DNA of 64,000 bases from Spartobacteria bacterium (GCA_003134785.1 PLCN01000020.1:62001-126000), one strand, 5' to 3'. Positions 26,374 to 36,050 are shown, numbered from the stretch's first letter. The notes: generated from the sequence alone by a model not told the origin. Numbers and translations: made by a program.

Positions 26374-27248
26374 CCAATTCCCTCAAAGGCGTCGAGGGTT
26401 GTGCGTAGGCGCGCGGCATTCGCCTCAGACATTTCGCAAAGCGGCAGCCGGCATTCCGCCGACATGGCGCCGCGCCAGGCCAGCGCGGTTTTCGCGGGGA
26501 CCGGATTTGGCTCGATGAACAAATCCTTAAAAATCGGCAGCATTTTCAGGTGCATCTCACGTGCGCTTTTCACATCGCCCGCTCGGAACGCCTGCACCAG
26601 CGCACAAACTTCCGCGGGGAAAAGATTCGAAGCGACGCTGACCACGCCGACCGCGCCGACCGCCAGGAACGGCAGGGTCAGAGAGTCATCACCGCTCAAA
26701 ATGGTAAACGCATCCGGCAACCGCGCGCGCAGGTCGCTGACACGATCGACGCTGCCGCTTGCTTCCTTGATTGAAACAATGTTGCGGCAGCCCACTGCGA
26801 GCCGCTCCACGGTTTCCGGCCCGATGTCCACCGCACAGCGTCCGGGAATATTATAGAGCATCAGCGGCCTTGAGGTCGCCTGCGCGATCGCGCGGAAATG
26901 CCGGAACAAACCTTCCTGGCTCGGCTTGTTGTAGTAGGGCGCCACGACCAGCATTGCATCGACGCCCAATTTTTCCGCCGCCTCAGTCGCCGCAATCGCC
27001 GCGGCTGTGGAATTCGAGCCCGTTCCGGCAAGGACCTGGCAGCGGCCTTTCGCGATTTCCACGGTGGTGCGGATCACCTGCTCCTTCTCGTCGTGCGAAA
27101 GGGTCGGTGATTCTCCGGTGGTTCCGACCGAGACGAGGCCCGTAATTCCGGCGGCGATCTGTTCCTCAATTAATTTTTCGAGAGCAGGCAGATCCAATTC
27201 GCCGTTCTCAAACGGCGTGACCAACGCGGTATATGTTCCTCGAAACAT
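26370..27248 (-). CDS. dapA: 4-hydroxy-tetrahydrodipicolinate synthase
   Basis: 292 residues, a TIM barrel condensing pyruvate and aspartate semialdehyde. Substrate loop GTTGESPTL is at about 43-51, Tyr in LYNIPGR and the Schiff-base Lys in VSIKEASG at about 160. It is the first gene of the dapA-dapB-folK-panB run; the 5' side is taken by repeat A4, so any promoter lies in or beyond that repeat. Confidence 0.97.
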   Translation of the reverse strand: MFRGTYTALVTPFENGELDLPALEKLIEEQIAAGITGLVSVGTTGESPTLSHDEKEQVIRTTVEIAKGRCQVLAGTGSNSTAAAIAATEAAEKLGVDAMLVVAPYYNKPSQEGLFRHFRAIAQATSRPLMLYNIPGRCAVDIGPETVERLAVGCRNIVSIKEASGSVDRVSDLRARLPDAFTILSGDDSLTLPFLAVGAVGVVSVASNLFPAEVCALVQAFRAGDVKSAREMHLKMLPIFKDLFIEPNPVPAKTALAWRGAMSAECRLPLCEMSEANAARLRTTLDAFEGIG

Positions 27249-27251
27249 CTT

Positions 27252-27327
27252 CTGTAGCGGCGGTCTATGACCGCCGGGCCTTTTCCTGGCTGGGATTTCG
27301 AGCGACGGTCATAGACCGCCGCTATAG
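27252..27327. repeat. Palindromic intergenic repeat, family A copy 4
   Basis: CTGTAGCGGCGGTCTATGAC left arm and CGGTCATAGACCGCCGCTAT right arm, between dapF and dapA on the minus strand. A single base change (CTATAG for CTACAG) marks the right end. Confidence 0.9.
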
Positions 27328-27337
27328 TTGAAGTTGC

Positions 27338-28141
27338 TCAAAGCTCGATCGTTCCTTCGAAAACAAAATCGGCCGGACCCGTCAGCGTGACGTTTTGAAA
27401 CTTATCGCCGACCTTATCGAAGCCCACTTTCAACTCGTTCCCGCCGCGCACGAGCACTCCGATCGGGCCATCGACCCGTTCGGTCGCCGCGAAAACGAGT
27501 GCGCTGGCGACAACGCCGGTGCCGCAAGCGAGAGTCTCGTTCTCGACCCCGCGCTCATAGGTGCGGATGGAAATTTGCCGGTCGCCCCTTCGCTTCAGAA
27601 AATTTGCGTTGGCGCCTTGCGGCGAAAACAGTTCGTGATGCCGAATGGCCGAGCCGGTGCCGCGCACATCGACCTTCTCGAGATCGTCGACGGGAATCAC
27701 TACATGCGGTACACCTGTGTTTACAAAATGTCCGTCGAGGACTTGGTCGCCTACCGGAATCTTGATCCCAAGCCGCAGGTCTTTCGGTTCGCTCATTTGC
27801 AAACAGACCAGCTCACCCTGAAGATCAGCGCCGATCACACCGGCCGGCGTCTCAAACGAAAGCTTTTCCACCGGACCGGCGACGTGGCTCGCGTAGCGCG
27901 CAAAACAACGGGCTCCATTTCCGCACATCTCCGCTTCGCCGCCGTCCGCATTATAATAACGCATGCGAAAGTTCGCACCGTTCGTCGGGCGCTCGAGTAC
28001 CAGCACTCCATCCGCGCCGACGCCGCGATGGCGATCGCAAATCTTCGAGATTTGCTCCGACGCCAATTGCAAATCGCCCGCGCGATTGTCGATCATAACA
28101 AAATCGTTTCCCGCGCCATTCATCTTCGTGAAACGCAGCAT
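27338..28141 (-). CDS. dapF: Diaminopimelate epimerase
   Basis: 267 residues. It interconverts LL- and meso-diaminopimelate by a two-cysteine mechanism. The first Cys is in EMCGNGARC and the second in LACGTGV, both intact. The N-terminus FTKMNGAGNDFV is typical and fixes the ATG at 28141, though in-frame ATGs lie upstream. It is separated from dapA by a family A repeat and is divergent from a secreted-protein gene. Confidence 0.97.
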   Translation of the reverse strand: MLRFTKMNGAGNDFVMIDNRAGDLQLASEQISKICDRHRGVGADGVLVLERPTNGANFRMRYYNADGGEAEMCGNGARCFARYASHVAGPVEKLSFETPAGVIGADLQGELVCLQMSEPKDLRLGIKIPVGDQVLDGHFVNTGVPHVVIPVDDLEKVDVRGTGSAIRHHELFSPQGANANFLKRRGDRQISIRTYERGVENETLACGTGVVASALVFAATERVDGPIGVLVRGGNELKVGFDKVGDKFQNVTLTGPADFVFEGTIEL

Positions 28142-28215
28142 GCGCAGCTTATACCGCATTCTCCCGGCAAAGCCAAACCCGGCTGAGTTGCCGCGGAAGC
28201 TTTCGAGTTCTATTG

Positions 28216-29001
28216 GTGTCGCCGGTCTTGAATACGAAGCTTGCAAGAACAGTTCTAGCTTTGGCGCTCCTTTTCAGCGCCCAGAAAACAATCTTCGCCC
28301 AGATCGCTCCGGGCAGATTCAACGACGTCATCCTCGAACAGATTCGGCAGATGCCACAGGGCGGACGCTACTCCGCCTCGCGTGTGGCGACGATCCGATT
28401 GCAATCGGCGGCGCATTTCGAATCCGGAAAATTTTTTGTCCTGCCCGACGAAGCCTCTCCGAGTTATTGCTCCGGCGCGACCTACCTCGTCTTCATGAAA
28501 ACGATCGAGGCTTTGCGCGCGCGGGGCGCTCTTCACCTCGATTACGCCACGCTCGAAAGCCTCATGATTCGCGGTCAGCGCGATGGCGAAGGCATTTGGG
28601 GCCGCTGGAACGCCAATGGTCCAGGCACGGCGCGCCTCTTTCACGAAATGGATCTCGGACAAAACTTCGATGATTTCGCCGAGGCGCAGCCGGGCGATTT
28701 CATGAAAATTTTCTGGTCGCCCGAAGTGGGCCGCAGCGAGCATGGCCACTCCGTCATTTACCTGGGTATGGAAAAGAAACTTGGGCTCGATTACGTCCGT
28801 TTCTGGTCGAGCAATATCCCGACGGGTTATGGCGAAAAGAGCGTGCCGCGGGCCAAGATCGTTCACGCAATTTTTTCGCGACTCGATTCGCCGGCAAACT
28901 TATCGCGCGCGCAGAACGCGCCCGCGGTGGACAAATATCTCGCGAGTTTGCTCGGCGCTCGCTCGAGTTACGAAGAAGCCAGAGCGAAATGCGGGATGTA
29001 A
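28216..29001 (+). CDS. Secreted Cys/His protein, possibly NlpC/P60-like
   Basis: About 261 residues, with signal peptide TVLALALLFSAQKTIFAQ. A Cys in PSYCSGATYLVF and a His in RSEHGHSVIYLG occur in the order and spacing of papain-like NlpC/P60 cell-wall peptidases. The family is not otherwise obvious. The start is GTG 28216 or TTG 28213; neither has a strong ribosome site. Divergent from dapF, upstream of a LysE-type exporter. Role unknown; periplasmic hydrolase is an inference. Confidence 0.75.
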   Translation: MSPVLNTKLARTVLALALLFSAQKTIFAQIAPGRFNDVILEQIRQMPQGGRYSASRVATIRLQSAAHFESGKFFVLPDEASPSYCSGATYLVFMKTIEALRARGALHLDYATLESLMIRGQRDGEGIWGRWNANGPGTARLFHEMDLGQNFDDFAEAQPGDFMKIFWSPEVGRSEHGHSVIYLGMEKKLGLDYVRFWSSNIPTGYGEKSVPRAKIVHAIFSRLDSPANLSRAQNAPAVDKYLASLLGARSSYEEARAKCGM

Positions 29002-29038
29002 TCGCATTTGCCGGCGGCAGGCCGATGCCAGCCGCGAG

Positions 29039-29722
29039 ATGATTTTGGCGATCGCGAGCGCGACTCTGATAAATGGATTTGTTCTCGGCTGGTCGGTTGC
29101 GTGGCCACCGGGACCCGTGAACGCGGAGATGCTGCGGCGCAGTGTCATGCCGTGTAGGCAAGGCGGTGGATTCTGGCCGGCGTGGCAGCTTGGACTCGGA
29201 GCGTGCACCGGAGATTTCCTGTGGGCGCTGGCGGTCATGACTGGCGCCGGTGCGGTTCTCAATACGCCTCGCGTTCGGCAGATCCTCGCGGACGTCAGTT
29301 TTGCGCTTCTTCTTTTCCTTGCCAGCATGTTTGCCTTGGGCGCATGGCGGGCCGCGCATTCGTTGCGAAAGGCAAAGAGGGCGGATGACGATGATCTTCC
29401 AAAAAATGGAAGTCGAAAAACGAGCCGCGGCAGCTACCTGCTTGGGTTTACGATGGCTTTGACCAGCCCGTGGAACCTTGGCTTTTGGCTCGCGGTTATC
29501 GGCGGCCAACAAAGTGTGACGCACGATTCCAGTATCGGAAATTCTCTCGCATTCGCCGGAGCCGTGGTTCTGGGCGCCGTCGCCTGGACTCTGGTTTTTT
29601 CGGTCGCGATCAGGCAAGGCGGAAGATTTTTCGCGCGACCGACCTGGCAGGCTGCGACTCAGGCGATCACGTCACTCTTGATGCTCTTCTTCGCGGCGAA
29701 ATTGCTTTTGACGCTGCGCTGA
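29039..29722 (+). CDS. LysE/RhtB-family exporter
   Basis: 227 residues with about six membrane segments. The N-terminal WPPGPVNAEMLRRS motif is the hallmark of the LysE translocator family, which exports amino acids and similar small molecules. A charged loop (about 110-130) lies in the cytoplasm. The substrate cannot be told from sequence. It follows the secreted Cys/His protein by 37 bp and is convergent with trpA. Confidence 0.9.
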   Translation: MILAIASATLINGFVLGWSVAWPPGPVNAEMLRRSVMPCRQGGGFWPAWQLGLGACTGDFLWALAVMTGAGAVLNTPRVRQILADVSFALLLFLASMFALGAWRAAHSLRKAKRADDDDLPKNGSRKTSRGSYLLGFTMALTSPWNLGFWLAVIGGQQSVTHDSSIGNSLAFAGAVVLGAVAWTLVFSVAIRQGGRFFARPTWQAATQAITSLLMLFFAAKLLLTLR

Positions 29723-29744
29723 TTCTTCAAAGGAGCCACTCCAT

Positions 29745-30536
29745 TCAAGATACTTTCGTTGCGGCGACGAGCGGTTGGACAAATTGGCGGATTCTTTCCG
29801 GCATGTCGGGGCCAGCGCTCATCTCTTGAATTTTTTGCACGATCGCGCTTCCGACGACAATCGCGTCCGCGAACTGCGCAACTTCGCGCGCTTGTTCCGC
29901 ATTCGAGATTCCGAAGCCAACGGCGATCGGCAATTTCGTGCACTGACGAATTTGCGCGACGCGTTCGCCGACCGATGAAGCCACGCCGCTTTGCACGCCG
30001 GTGACGCCTTCCCGCGAGACATAGTAAATAAAGCCGGCCGCGCGAGCGCAGATTTTTTCGATGCGGTCCGGCGGCGTGGTGGGGGCGATCAATCGGATGT
30101 GCAAGAGTCCATCGCTTTGCACCTCGAGATCTTCTTCGGGTGGAAGATCGAGAAGCAAAAGTCCATCGACCCCGGCATCGCTCGCCTCGCGGTCAAAGCG
30201 TTCGAAACCGAATTGGAAGATCGGATTCATATAAGTGTAGAGGACAATCGGGATCTGCGAGCGGCCGCGGATTTGCCGGACGCAATCGAGCACGCCTTGG
30301 ACCGTAGCGCCGGCTTCCAACGCGCGCTGGGCGGCGAGCTGGTTGACGAGGCCGTCGGCTAGTGGATCGGAAAACGGGACGCCGAGTTCGAGGATATCGG
30401 TGCCAGCGCTTTCGAGGGCGAGTGCGAGATGGACGGTTCTTGGCAAATCGGGGTCCCCGGCAGCGATGAAGGCGATGAAGGCCTTTTCGTTGCGCGAGCG
30501 CAGGACGGCGAAACACTCATTGATTCGATTTTGCAT
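29745..30536 (-). CDS. trpA: Tryptophan synthase alpha subunit
   Basis: 263 residues, TIM barrel splitting indole-3-glycerol phosphate. Catalytic Glu in LELGVPFSDPLADG (about residue 49) and Asp in the same segment are present, along with the VSREGVTG loop and GFGISNAEQ phosphate site. No trpB is adjacent, so the trp genes are scattered. It is divergent from queE across a 7-nt repeat tract. Confidence 0.97.
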   Translation of the reverse strand: MQNRINECFAVLRSRNEKAFIAFIAAGDPDLPRTVHLALALESAGTDILELGVPFSDPLADGLVNQLAAQRALEAGATVQGVLDCVRQIRGRSQIPIVLYTYMNPIFQFGFERFDREASDAGVDGLLLLDLPPEEDLEVQSDGLLHIRLIAPTTPPDRIEKICARAAGFIYYVSREGVTGVQSGVASSVGERVAQIRQCTKLPIAVGFGISNAEQAREVAQFADAIVVGSAIVQKIQEMSAGPDMPERIRQFVQPLVAATKVS

Positions 30537-30597
30537 TTGGACGGCTTACATTCTTCAGGCGAACTGAGGGATTCTCGTCGCCTCTGGCGCGACGGAA

Positions 30598-30624
30598 ACG
30601 TCCAGTGTCCAACGTCCAACGTCC
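30598..30624. repeat. Heptamer repeat tract (GTCCAAC)
   Basis: ACGTCCAGTGTCCAACGTCC then AACGTCCAA, a 7-nt tandem of about four units directly before the queE ATG. It has only one arm of the hairpin design seen elsewhere. Confidence 0.6.
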
Positions 30625-30625
30625 A

Positions 30626-31288
30626 ATGAAAGAGCCGGCCGAAAAGGCACTGACGATTAACGAGATCTATCACTCGATCCAGGGAGAGAGCACCTGGGCG
30701 GGAGAGCCCTGCGTGTTTGTGCGGCTCACCTTTTGCGATCTGCGCTGCACGTATTGCGATACGGAATACGCGTTTTACGAGGGGAAAAAACAGACGCTGG
30801 CCGAAATCGCGGCGACGGTCGCAGCGTTTCAATGCCCGCTGGTTGAGATCACTGGAGGCGAGCCGCTCTTGCAGAAAAATGTGCTGCCGCTCATGACGAT
30901 GCTCGCGGATGCGGATCACACCGTTTTGCTCGAAACGAGCGGAGCGCACGATATCTCGACGGTCGATCCGCGCGTGCATCGGATCATGGATTTAAAAACG
31001 CCGGGAAGCGGCGAATGCGAGCGCAATCTTTTCTCGAACATCGAGCACCTCACTCAGCGCGATGAGGTGAAGTTCGTGATCGGTTCGCGCGGAGATTACG
31101 AGTGGTCGCGGGAACAGGTGAAACACCACGCGCTGCCGCAACGTTGCCGCGCGGTTTTATTTTCGCCAATCTTTGGCCGGATTGATCCGCGTGAAATCGT
31201 GGAGTGGATCCTCGCGGATCGGCTGCCGGTTCGCTTTCAATTGCAGATGCACAAGTTCATCTGGAGGCCGACAAAGCGCGGAGTGTAG
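30626..31288 (+). CDS. queE: 7-carboxy-7-deazaguanine synthase
   Basis: 220 residues, a radical SAM enzyme of the queuosine/7-deazapurine pathway that contracts carboxytetrahydropterin. The cluster motif CDLRCTYC (CxxxCxxC) and the SAM GGEP box (EITGGEPLL) are seen, with the N-terminal IYHSIQGEST motif. queD lies about 200 bp downstream across an E-family repeat. queC and queF are not visible. Confidence 0.95.
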   Translation: MKEPAEKALTINEIYHSIQGESTWAGEPCVFVRLTFCDLRCTYCDTEYAFYEGKKQTLAEIAATVAAFQCPLVEITGGEPLLQKNVLPLMTMLADADHTVLLETSGAHDISTVDPRVHRIMDLKTPGSGECERNLFSNIEHLTQRDEVKFVIGSRGDYEWSREQVKHHALPQRCRAVLFSPIFGRIDPREIVEWILADRLPVRFQLQMHKFIWRPTKRGV

Positions 31289-31293
31289 GAGCG

Positions 31294-31460
31294 CTGTCAT
31301 CCCGAGCCGCGCAGACGGCGAGGGACCTCGCAATAGCTCAAAGACCACACTAGCTAAGTCGACAGTTTCGATGGTTGCGGCTTCGTGGATCGCGAAAGCG
31401 ACTAGTGTGCCTCTTCCTGCGACTGGGAGGTCCCTCCCCGTGCGCGGCTCGGGATGACAG
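31294..31460. repeat. Inverted-repeat element, family E copy 1
   Basis: The ends are CTGTCATCCCGAGCCGCGC at 31294-31312 and its exact reverse complement at 31442-31460. GAGGGACCTC near the left has GAGGTCCCTC near the right. It occupies the queE-queD gap. Confidence 0.88.
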
Positions 31461-31490
31461 CTAGATAGAGCAATGCGACTTTGCGGCGCA

Positions 31491-31853
31491 ATGCGAGTTC
31501 GTCTGACCAAAGACTTCACCTTTGAGGCGGCGCAGACGCTGCCGAATGCGCCCGAGGGTCACAAATGCCGGCGGATGCACGGGCACAGTTTCAAAGTCGA
31601 AATTTCCGTGGAAGGCGACGTCGATCCGGCGACCGGCTGGTTTTACGATCACGCCGAGATTGGCGCGGCGATGAAACCGCTCGTGCAGCAACTCGACCAC
31701 GGTTATCTCAACGAAATCCCCGGGCTCGACAATCCGACAATCGAAAACATGGCCGCGTGGTTCTGGCAGAACCTTCAGCCGCTTTGTCCCGGCCTTTGCG
31801 AGATCGTAGTGCACGAAACGCCGACTGCCCGCTGCGTCTATCGCGGGGGATAA
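31491..31853 (+). CDS. queD: 6-carboxytetrahydropterin synthase
   Basis: 120 residues of the PTPS/QueD fold. The catalytic Cys and zinc histidines are in GHKCRRMHGHSF, with Asp/His further on in QLDHGYLN and Glu in ETPTARC. It makes the queE substrate. ATG 31491 is preferred; ATG 31473 adds six residues. Upstream is repeat E1 and beyond it queE. Confidence 0.94.
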   Translation: MRVRLTKDFTFEAAQTLPNAPEGHKCRRMHGHSFKVEISVEGDVDPATGWFYDHAEIGAAMKPLVQQLDHGYLNEIPGLDNPTIENMAAWFWQNLQPLCPGLCEIVVHETPTARCVYRGG

Positions 31854-31860
31854 CACTTTT

Positions 31861-31930
31861 CTGTAGCGGCGGTCTATGACCGCCGAACGCGCAAGGTGAA
31901 ACTATCGGCGGTCATAGACCGCCGCTACAG
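31861..31930. repeat. Palindromic intergenic repeat, family A copy 5
   Basis: A perfect-arm copy: CTGTAGCGGCGGTCTATGAC left and its reverse complement at right. Between the convergent queD and amidotransferase genes. Confidence 0.92.
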
Positions 31931-32009
31931 GACTAATTCTTCGGCGCACGCACCCGTGCCGGTCTCAAGGGCGGACCAGATTGGAGCAGCGCAGCCAAAA
32001 ACTCTCCCC

Positions 32010-32042
32010 CAACGACTTAGCGACTTAGTGATCTAGCGAATG
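32010..32042. repeat. Octamer repeat tract (TAGCGACT family)
   Basis: Consecutive 8-nt units TAGCGACT, TAGTGATC, TAGCGAAT. One arm only. It overlaps the last codons and stop of the amidotransferase gene. Confidence 0.7.
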
Positions 32043-32672
32043 ATTGGCCGAGTTGAGGCGTGAAACGAAGTCGGCGAAGAGCGGGGCGTAACTTTCATCG
32101 CGCTCGGGATGATATTGGACGGCTAGGGCGAAAGGATAATTGCGGAGGCGCATCTGTTCGATGATGTCGTCGGTCTTGCACCAGGCTTCGACTTCGAGCC
32201 CTTCGCCTAAACGATCGATGGCTTGATGGTGCGAGCTATTCACTTTGTCGAGCCGGTGTGTTGCGGTGCTCAATGTGCGCAGAGGCTGGACGTTGTGGTC
32301 GCGCATTTCCGGAGCGCCATGACCCGGGATGTCGAGGTGAAGCGTTCCGCCGAGCGCGACGTTGAAAAGCTGCATCCCTTTACAGATGGCAAAAATTGGC
32401 AGGCGGCGTTCGAGCGCGGCTTGGGTCGCAGCAAATTCCCAGCGATCGCGTTTCGGATCCACATCCTGGTCGAGGATCGAGGGATCGGGCACCGGCTGTT
32501 TCAAAAATTCCGGCGCGATATCGGGGCCGCCGCTCAGAAGCAGGCCATCCATCTTTGCCATCGGCACGTCTTCATTCATCGCGTTCCAGAGCCGGACCTC
32601 GGGATGCTTCGCAAAAGCGCGCCGAAACCATTTGTCGTCTTTGGGGCGAATCCAGGTAGCCACGCTGAGCAT
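32025..32672 (-). CDS. Class I glutamine amidotransferase-like hydrolase (peptidase C26, PuuD-like)
   Basis: 215 residues. The nucleophile Cys is in FAICKGMQ, and the His-Glu pair in VQYHPER; SGGPDIAP is the oxyanion strand. This is the gamma-glutamyl-GABA hydrolase group that cuts gamma-glutamyl amides. The last residues NHSLDH and the stop are encoded by an octamer repeat tract. Convergent with queD across repeat A5. Substrate unproven. Confidence 0.88.
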   Translation of the reverse strand: MLSVATWIRPKDDKWFRRAFAKHPEVRLWNAMNEDVPMAKMDGLLLSGGPDIAPEFLKQPVPDPSILDQDVDPKRDRWEFAATQAALERRLPIFAICKGMQLFNVALGGTLHLDIPGHGAPEMRDHNVQPLRTLSTATHRLDKVNSSHHQAIDRLGEGLEVEAWCKTDDIIEQMRLRNYPFALAVQYHPERDESYAPLFADFVSRLNSANHSLDH

Positions 32673-32762
32673 GGCGGACTTTGCGACCCTTCGACGGCGT
32701 TGTAAATAGCCGTAGCACAGGCGTATCGCCTTGTGGTACGCAGCCGCGTTACGATACGTGTG

Positions 32763-34511
32763 TCAAAGCCCGAGCAGTTCGCGGACGTATTTCGCCGGAG
32801 GACTTCCGAACGAGAGAACGCTGTCGTTGTATTTCTTCAGGTCGAACGAAGCGCCGGCTTTGGCTTTGGCGCGTTCCCGCATCTCTAGATGTTCCGTCGC
32901 GCCGATAAAGTAGGTGGACAACTGCGTCGAGCTGAGCCGGGCGCGTTTCCATTTCGCCACTGCTTCGCCTTCCTGCTGAAAACCCTCTTTCATCATCAAG
33001 TCGAGCGCTTCCTGTTCGCTCATGTTGGCGGTATGGATGCTTTGATCGAGGATCGCATTGCAGATCACGCGCAAGCGCATCTTCAACTGCTGCATCCTGA
33101 CCTCCGGGCCGCCGTAGCCGGCTTCCGCCATCATTTGCTCGGTGTAGACCGCCCAGCCTTCGACGAATGTGCCGCTTTGAAAAATCGCGCGGACGAGCGT
33201 TGGAGCGCGGAATTCATTCGAGTGCGCGAGTTGCAGGTAATGGCCGGGCATCGCTTCGTGAACGGTAAGGTCGCGCACCATGAAGTTGTTATATTCGCGG
33301 TAGAAAGATTCCTTCCGCTGCGGCGTCCAATCCTTCGGTGTCGGCTCGCAAGCGAAAAACGTTTCGCCGTTTTTCTCGAGCGGGCCAGGTGAATCGCAGT
33401 ACGCGATCCCCTGCCCTCGCTTGAACTCCGGCATTACGATCACCTTCAATGGCTTGTCTGGCACCGTAACGAGATTTTTCTTCCGTACGAAATCGGTCGC
33501 TTCCACGACCACTTTTTGAGCGAGGTCCACGATCGTGTTGTCGTCGGGATGCTGCTCGGCCAGTTTATCGAGCACGGCGGTCGTGACCTTCTTCTTATCG
33601 CTCAGCGTCGCCTGGTCCGCGTTCGGAAAATATTTTTTGTAAAGCGGCAACGCGGTTTCGTAGATGGCCGTTTGCGTGGCGACCAAGTCCGCCTTCGCCC
33701 GCTTCATGAGTTCTTCCACCGACAAATCGGAGGCGAGCGCGAAGCGAAGTTTCTTCCGGAACTTGTCCATCCCGAGCCGGAAATCGCCGTCGGAACGCGG
33801 CAGCAAATCGGTTTGCAGCCACTTCTTATATTCTTCGAGAGCGACTGCCGTCTTCTCCTGAAGGGGAGCGAGTTCTTTTTTCATTTGCGGCGCGCGATCG
33901 AGCAACGGATTGAGACCTTCGCGGACAAAGCCGACCGCGCCCTGCATCTGATCGATCGCCGTCTCGGTATGAACTTTCGGCGAATGTTTCAGATTCGCCT
34001 TCGCCTGTGCGATGACGGCGGGAATTGCCTCCATCCGCTTACGCAGATTCGGGATGCGTTTTTCGGGCGTATCGAATTCGCGCGCGACGAGCAGGTAGAG
34101 GCTGTTCGCCAGACTCTGGTTGTAGACCAGCGGGTTCCAATCTTCATCCTTCAACTCCTCGAGATCGAAAATCTCGTAGTCGACGTTGTCCTTGAGGATG
34201 CGCAGATCGACGCTGTTCCCCGCGCTCAGCTTCGCGTCCGGCCCAAAACCATTCAGCTTTTCTCGAAACGCCTTCGCGTCCGCGAGTTCCTTCGTGCGCG
34301 CCTCCGCGGAGTAATCGGTGAGCCGGTCATCGAAGCGATGATCGCCCAGCTCCGTCGCCTGCTCCGGGTGCGTCCGGAGCGTTTGCTCGATGTAATCGTT
34401 CGCGAGTTTCTGAAAATGGTCGTCGTCGGGCGTGCCGAACGCGATGCTGGCGACAATCAAACCCGCCGTGAGAATTGCGAGCCTGGTTCCAAAAGTGGCG
34501 GTGATAATCAT
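32763..34511 (-). CDS. Secreted DUF885-family protein (putative metallopeptidase)
   Basis: 582 residues with a signal peptide (TRLAILTAGLIVASIAFG). DUF885 proteins carry an HExxH-like site; here it is HEAMPGHYLQ (strictly HExxxxH) near residue 420. FVEGWAVYTEQMM and the C-terminal YFIGATEHLEM segment are family-typical. The likely location is periplasm or outside. ATG 34511 was chosen because the signal peptide begins there. Downstream gene is none on this strand; upstream is a peptide transporter, consistent with peptide use. Confidence 0.87.
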   Translation of the reverse strand: MIITATFGTRLAILTAGLIVASIAFGTPDDDHFQKLANDYIEQTLRTHPEQATELGDHRFDDRLTDYSAEARTKELADAKAFREKLNGFGPDAKLSAGNSVDLRILKDNVDYEIFDLEELKDEDWNPLVYNQSLANSLYLLVAREFDTPEKRIPNLRKRMEAIPAVIAQAKANLKHSPKVHTETAIDQMQGAVGFVREGLNPLLDRAPQMKKELAPLQEKTAVALEEYKKWLQTDLLPRSDGDFRLGMDKFRKKLRFALASDLSVEELMKRAKADLVATQTAIYETALPLYKKYFPNADQATLSDKKKVTTAVLDKLAEQHPDDNTIVDLAQKVVVEATDFVRKKNLVTVPDKPLKVIVMPEFKRGQGIAYCDSPGPLEKNGETFFACEPTPKDWTPQRKESFYREYNNFMVRDLTVHEAMPGHYLQLAHSNEFRAPTLVRAIFQSGTFVEGWAVYTEQMMAEAGYGGPEVRMQQLKMRLRVICNAILDQSIHTANMSEQEALDLMMKEGFQQEGEAVAKWKRARLSSTQLSTYFIGATEHLEMRERAKAKAGASFDLKKYNDSVLSFGSPPAKYVRELLGL

Positions 34512-34563
34512 AGTGTAATCTTGCTTGGGCTGGCGGGAAGCGCCGGCGTTGACCGAGAGAAAG

Positions 34564-36033
34564 CTAGACCTCAGGCTGCGCGGCCAAAGCCGCCTCGGGC
34601 TGATCCTGGAGATAAGTTCTACCTTTGTAAAAAGGAGTGACGATGGCAAACAAGACCCCCGTGCCGAGCATCACCCAGACAAAAAACATGAAATAACTCG
34701 TGCCCTGCAATTTCACGGTGCCGTCTGGATTTTGAATGACGAAATTGACGACTGCGGTGAATACATTTCCGAGCGAGATTGCGATCGTGTAAGTGCACAT
34801 GACGAGGGATTTCAGTTTCACCGGCGCCTGAGTGTAGGAAAATTCCAGGTGAGTCGGTGAGACAAGAACCTCGCCGGCAGTCAAAATCACAAAAGCCCAG
34901 ACCTGCCAGATGATGTTCGGTTTCAGACCGCCATCGAGCCGAGTCTGAATCATGGCCACGATGAAAAACGCTCCCGCGGTCACGAACAATCCGGCGCCAA
35001 TTCTGCGGAGCGGCGTCAGGTTTATCACCCGGCCCACCAGCGGATAGACCAGGTAGGAAAAAAGGGGGAGCATGATCAGGATGAAAATGGGATTGACCGT
35101 CTGGATCTGGGACGAAAGCCATTCGGTCCCGAGAAAATGGCGATCCATCGATTCGGCTTGCACGATCCAGGAAGAAAAATTCTGCTGCCAGAGCGACCAG
35201 AAAATCATCACGAAGGGCACCGGGATGAGAAGGTTGCCGAGAATTTTTAGCGTGTGGCGGTTAAAAATCTCGCGCATGTAGTTCTTGAAACCGGTCGGCG
35301 GGATGTGGACAAATTTCTTTCGACCCAGCCAGAAAACAACGGTGGCGATAGCCATCAACACGCCAGGCAAGCCGAAGGCGATGTCTGGGCTGTGGAGGCG
35401 CGGGCTCTCGAGGAAGCTGACGACGGAGGGCGACACGTGGTCCGAAAGCCAGGGGGAAGCCTTGTAGGGCTCGAGCAGCCACGGAATCAGGAGCGTGGAA
35501 AAAGCCGAGCCGATGTTAATCGAGAAATAAAACCAATTGAAGACGCGGGTCAGCAAATGCTTGTTCGAGTGGCCGAATTGATCGCCGACGTTGGTCGACA
35601 CGCACGGCTTGATGCCGCCGGCGCCTAACGCGATTAAGAGAAGCCCAATCGCAAGGATGTAACGCGGCTCAAGCATGTGAGCCACGGGCGAGCCGATCAA
35701 GGCGAGCGCGGCGTGTCCGCCGCAATATACAATGGAGAGCGCCATGACCACCTTGAACTTCCCGAAGACCGCGTCCGCCAGAACGGCGCCGACCAGCGGA
35801 AGAAAATAGAGCGCGGAAACAAACGTGTGGTACCACGCCTCGGCGTTGGCCGGCTGCATGGTGCTCATGCTCCCCATTTTGTCCGTCAGATACTTCGTCA
35901 TGAAGATCGTCAGGATTGAGTTCATCCCGTAATACGAGAAGCGCTCGGCTGCTTCGTTCCCGATGATGTAGGGAACGCCGGGCGGCATGCCGGTGATATT
36001 GGGAGGCGACGTGATGTACTCGGATTTAGCCAT
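34564..36033 (-). CDS. POT/PTR-family proton-dependent oligopeptide transporter
   Basis: 489 residues with about 12-14 membrane segments. The POT motif AAERFSYYGM near residue 30 and GAVLADAVFGKF near 75 are intact, with the ExxER-like entry segment. It imports di- and tripeptides with protons. It begins 17 bp after a small lipoprotein gene and precedes the DUF885 gene. Confidence 0.95.
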   Translation of the reverse strand: MAKSEYITSPPNITGMPPGVPYIIGNEAAERFSYYGMNSILTIFMTKYLTDKMGSMSTMQPANAEAWYHTFVSALYFLPLVGAVLADAVFGKFKVVMALSIVYCGGHAALALIGSPVAHMLEPRYILAIGLLLIALGAGGIKPCVSTNVGDQFGHSNKHLLTRVFNWFYFSINIGSAFSTLLIPWLLEPYKASPWLSDHVSPSVVSFLESPRLHSPDIAFGLPGVLMAIATVVFWLGRKKFVHIPPTGFKNYMREIFNRHTLKILGNLLIPVPFVMIFWSLWQQNFSSWIVQAESMDRHFLGTEWLSSQIQTVNPIFILIMLPLFSYLVYPLVGRVINLTPLRRIGAGLFVTAGAFFIVAMIQTRLDGGLKPNIIWQVWAFVILTAGEVLVSPTHLEFSYTQAPVKLKSLVMCTYTIAISLGNVFTAVVNFVIQNPDGTVKLQGTSYFMFFVWVMLGTGVLFAIVTPFYKGRTYLQDQPEAALAAQPEV

Positions 36034-36050
36034 GCGTCGCTCCCGTCTGC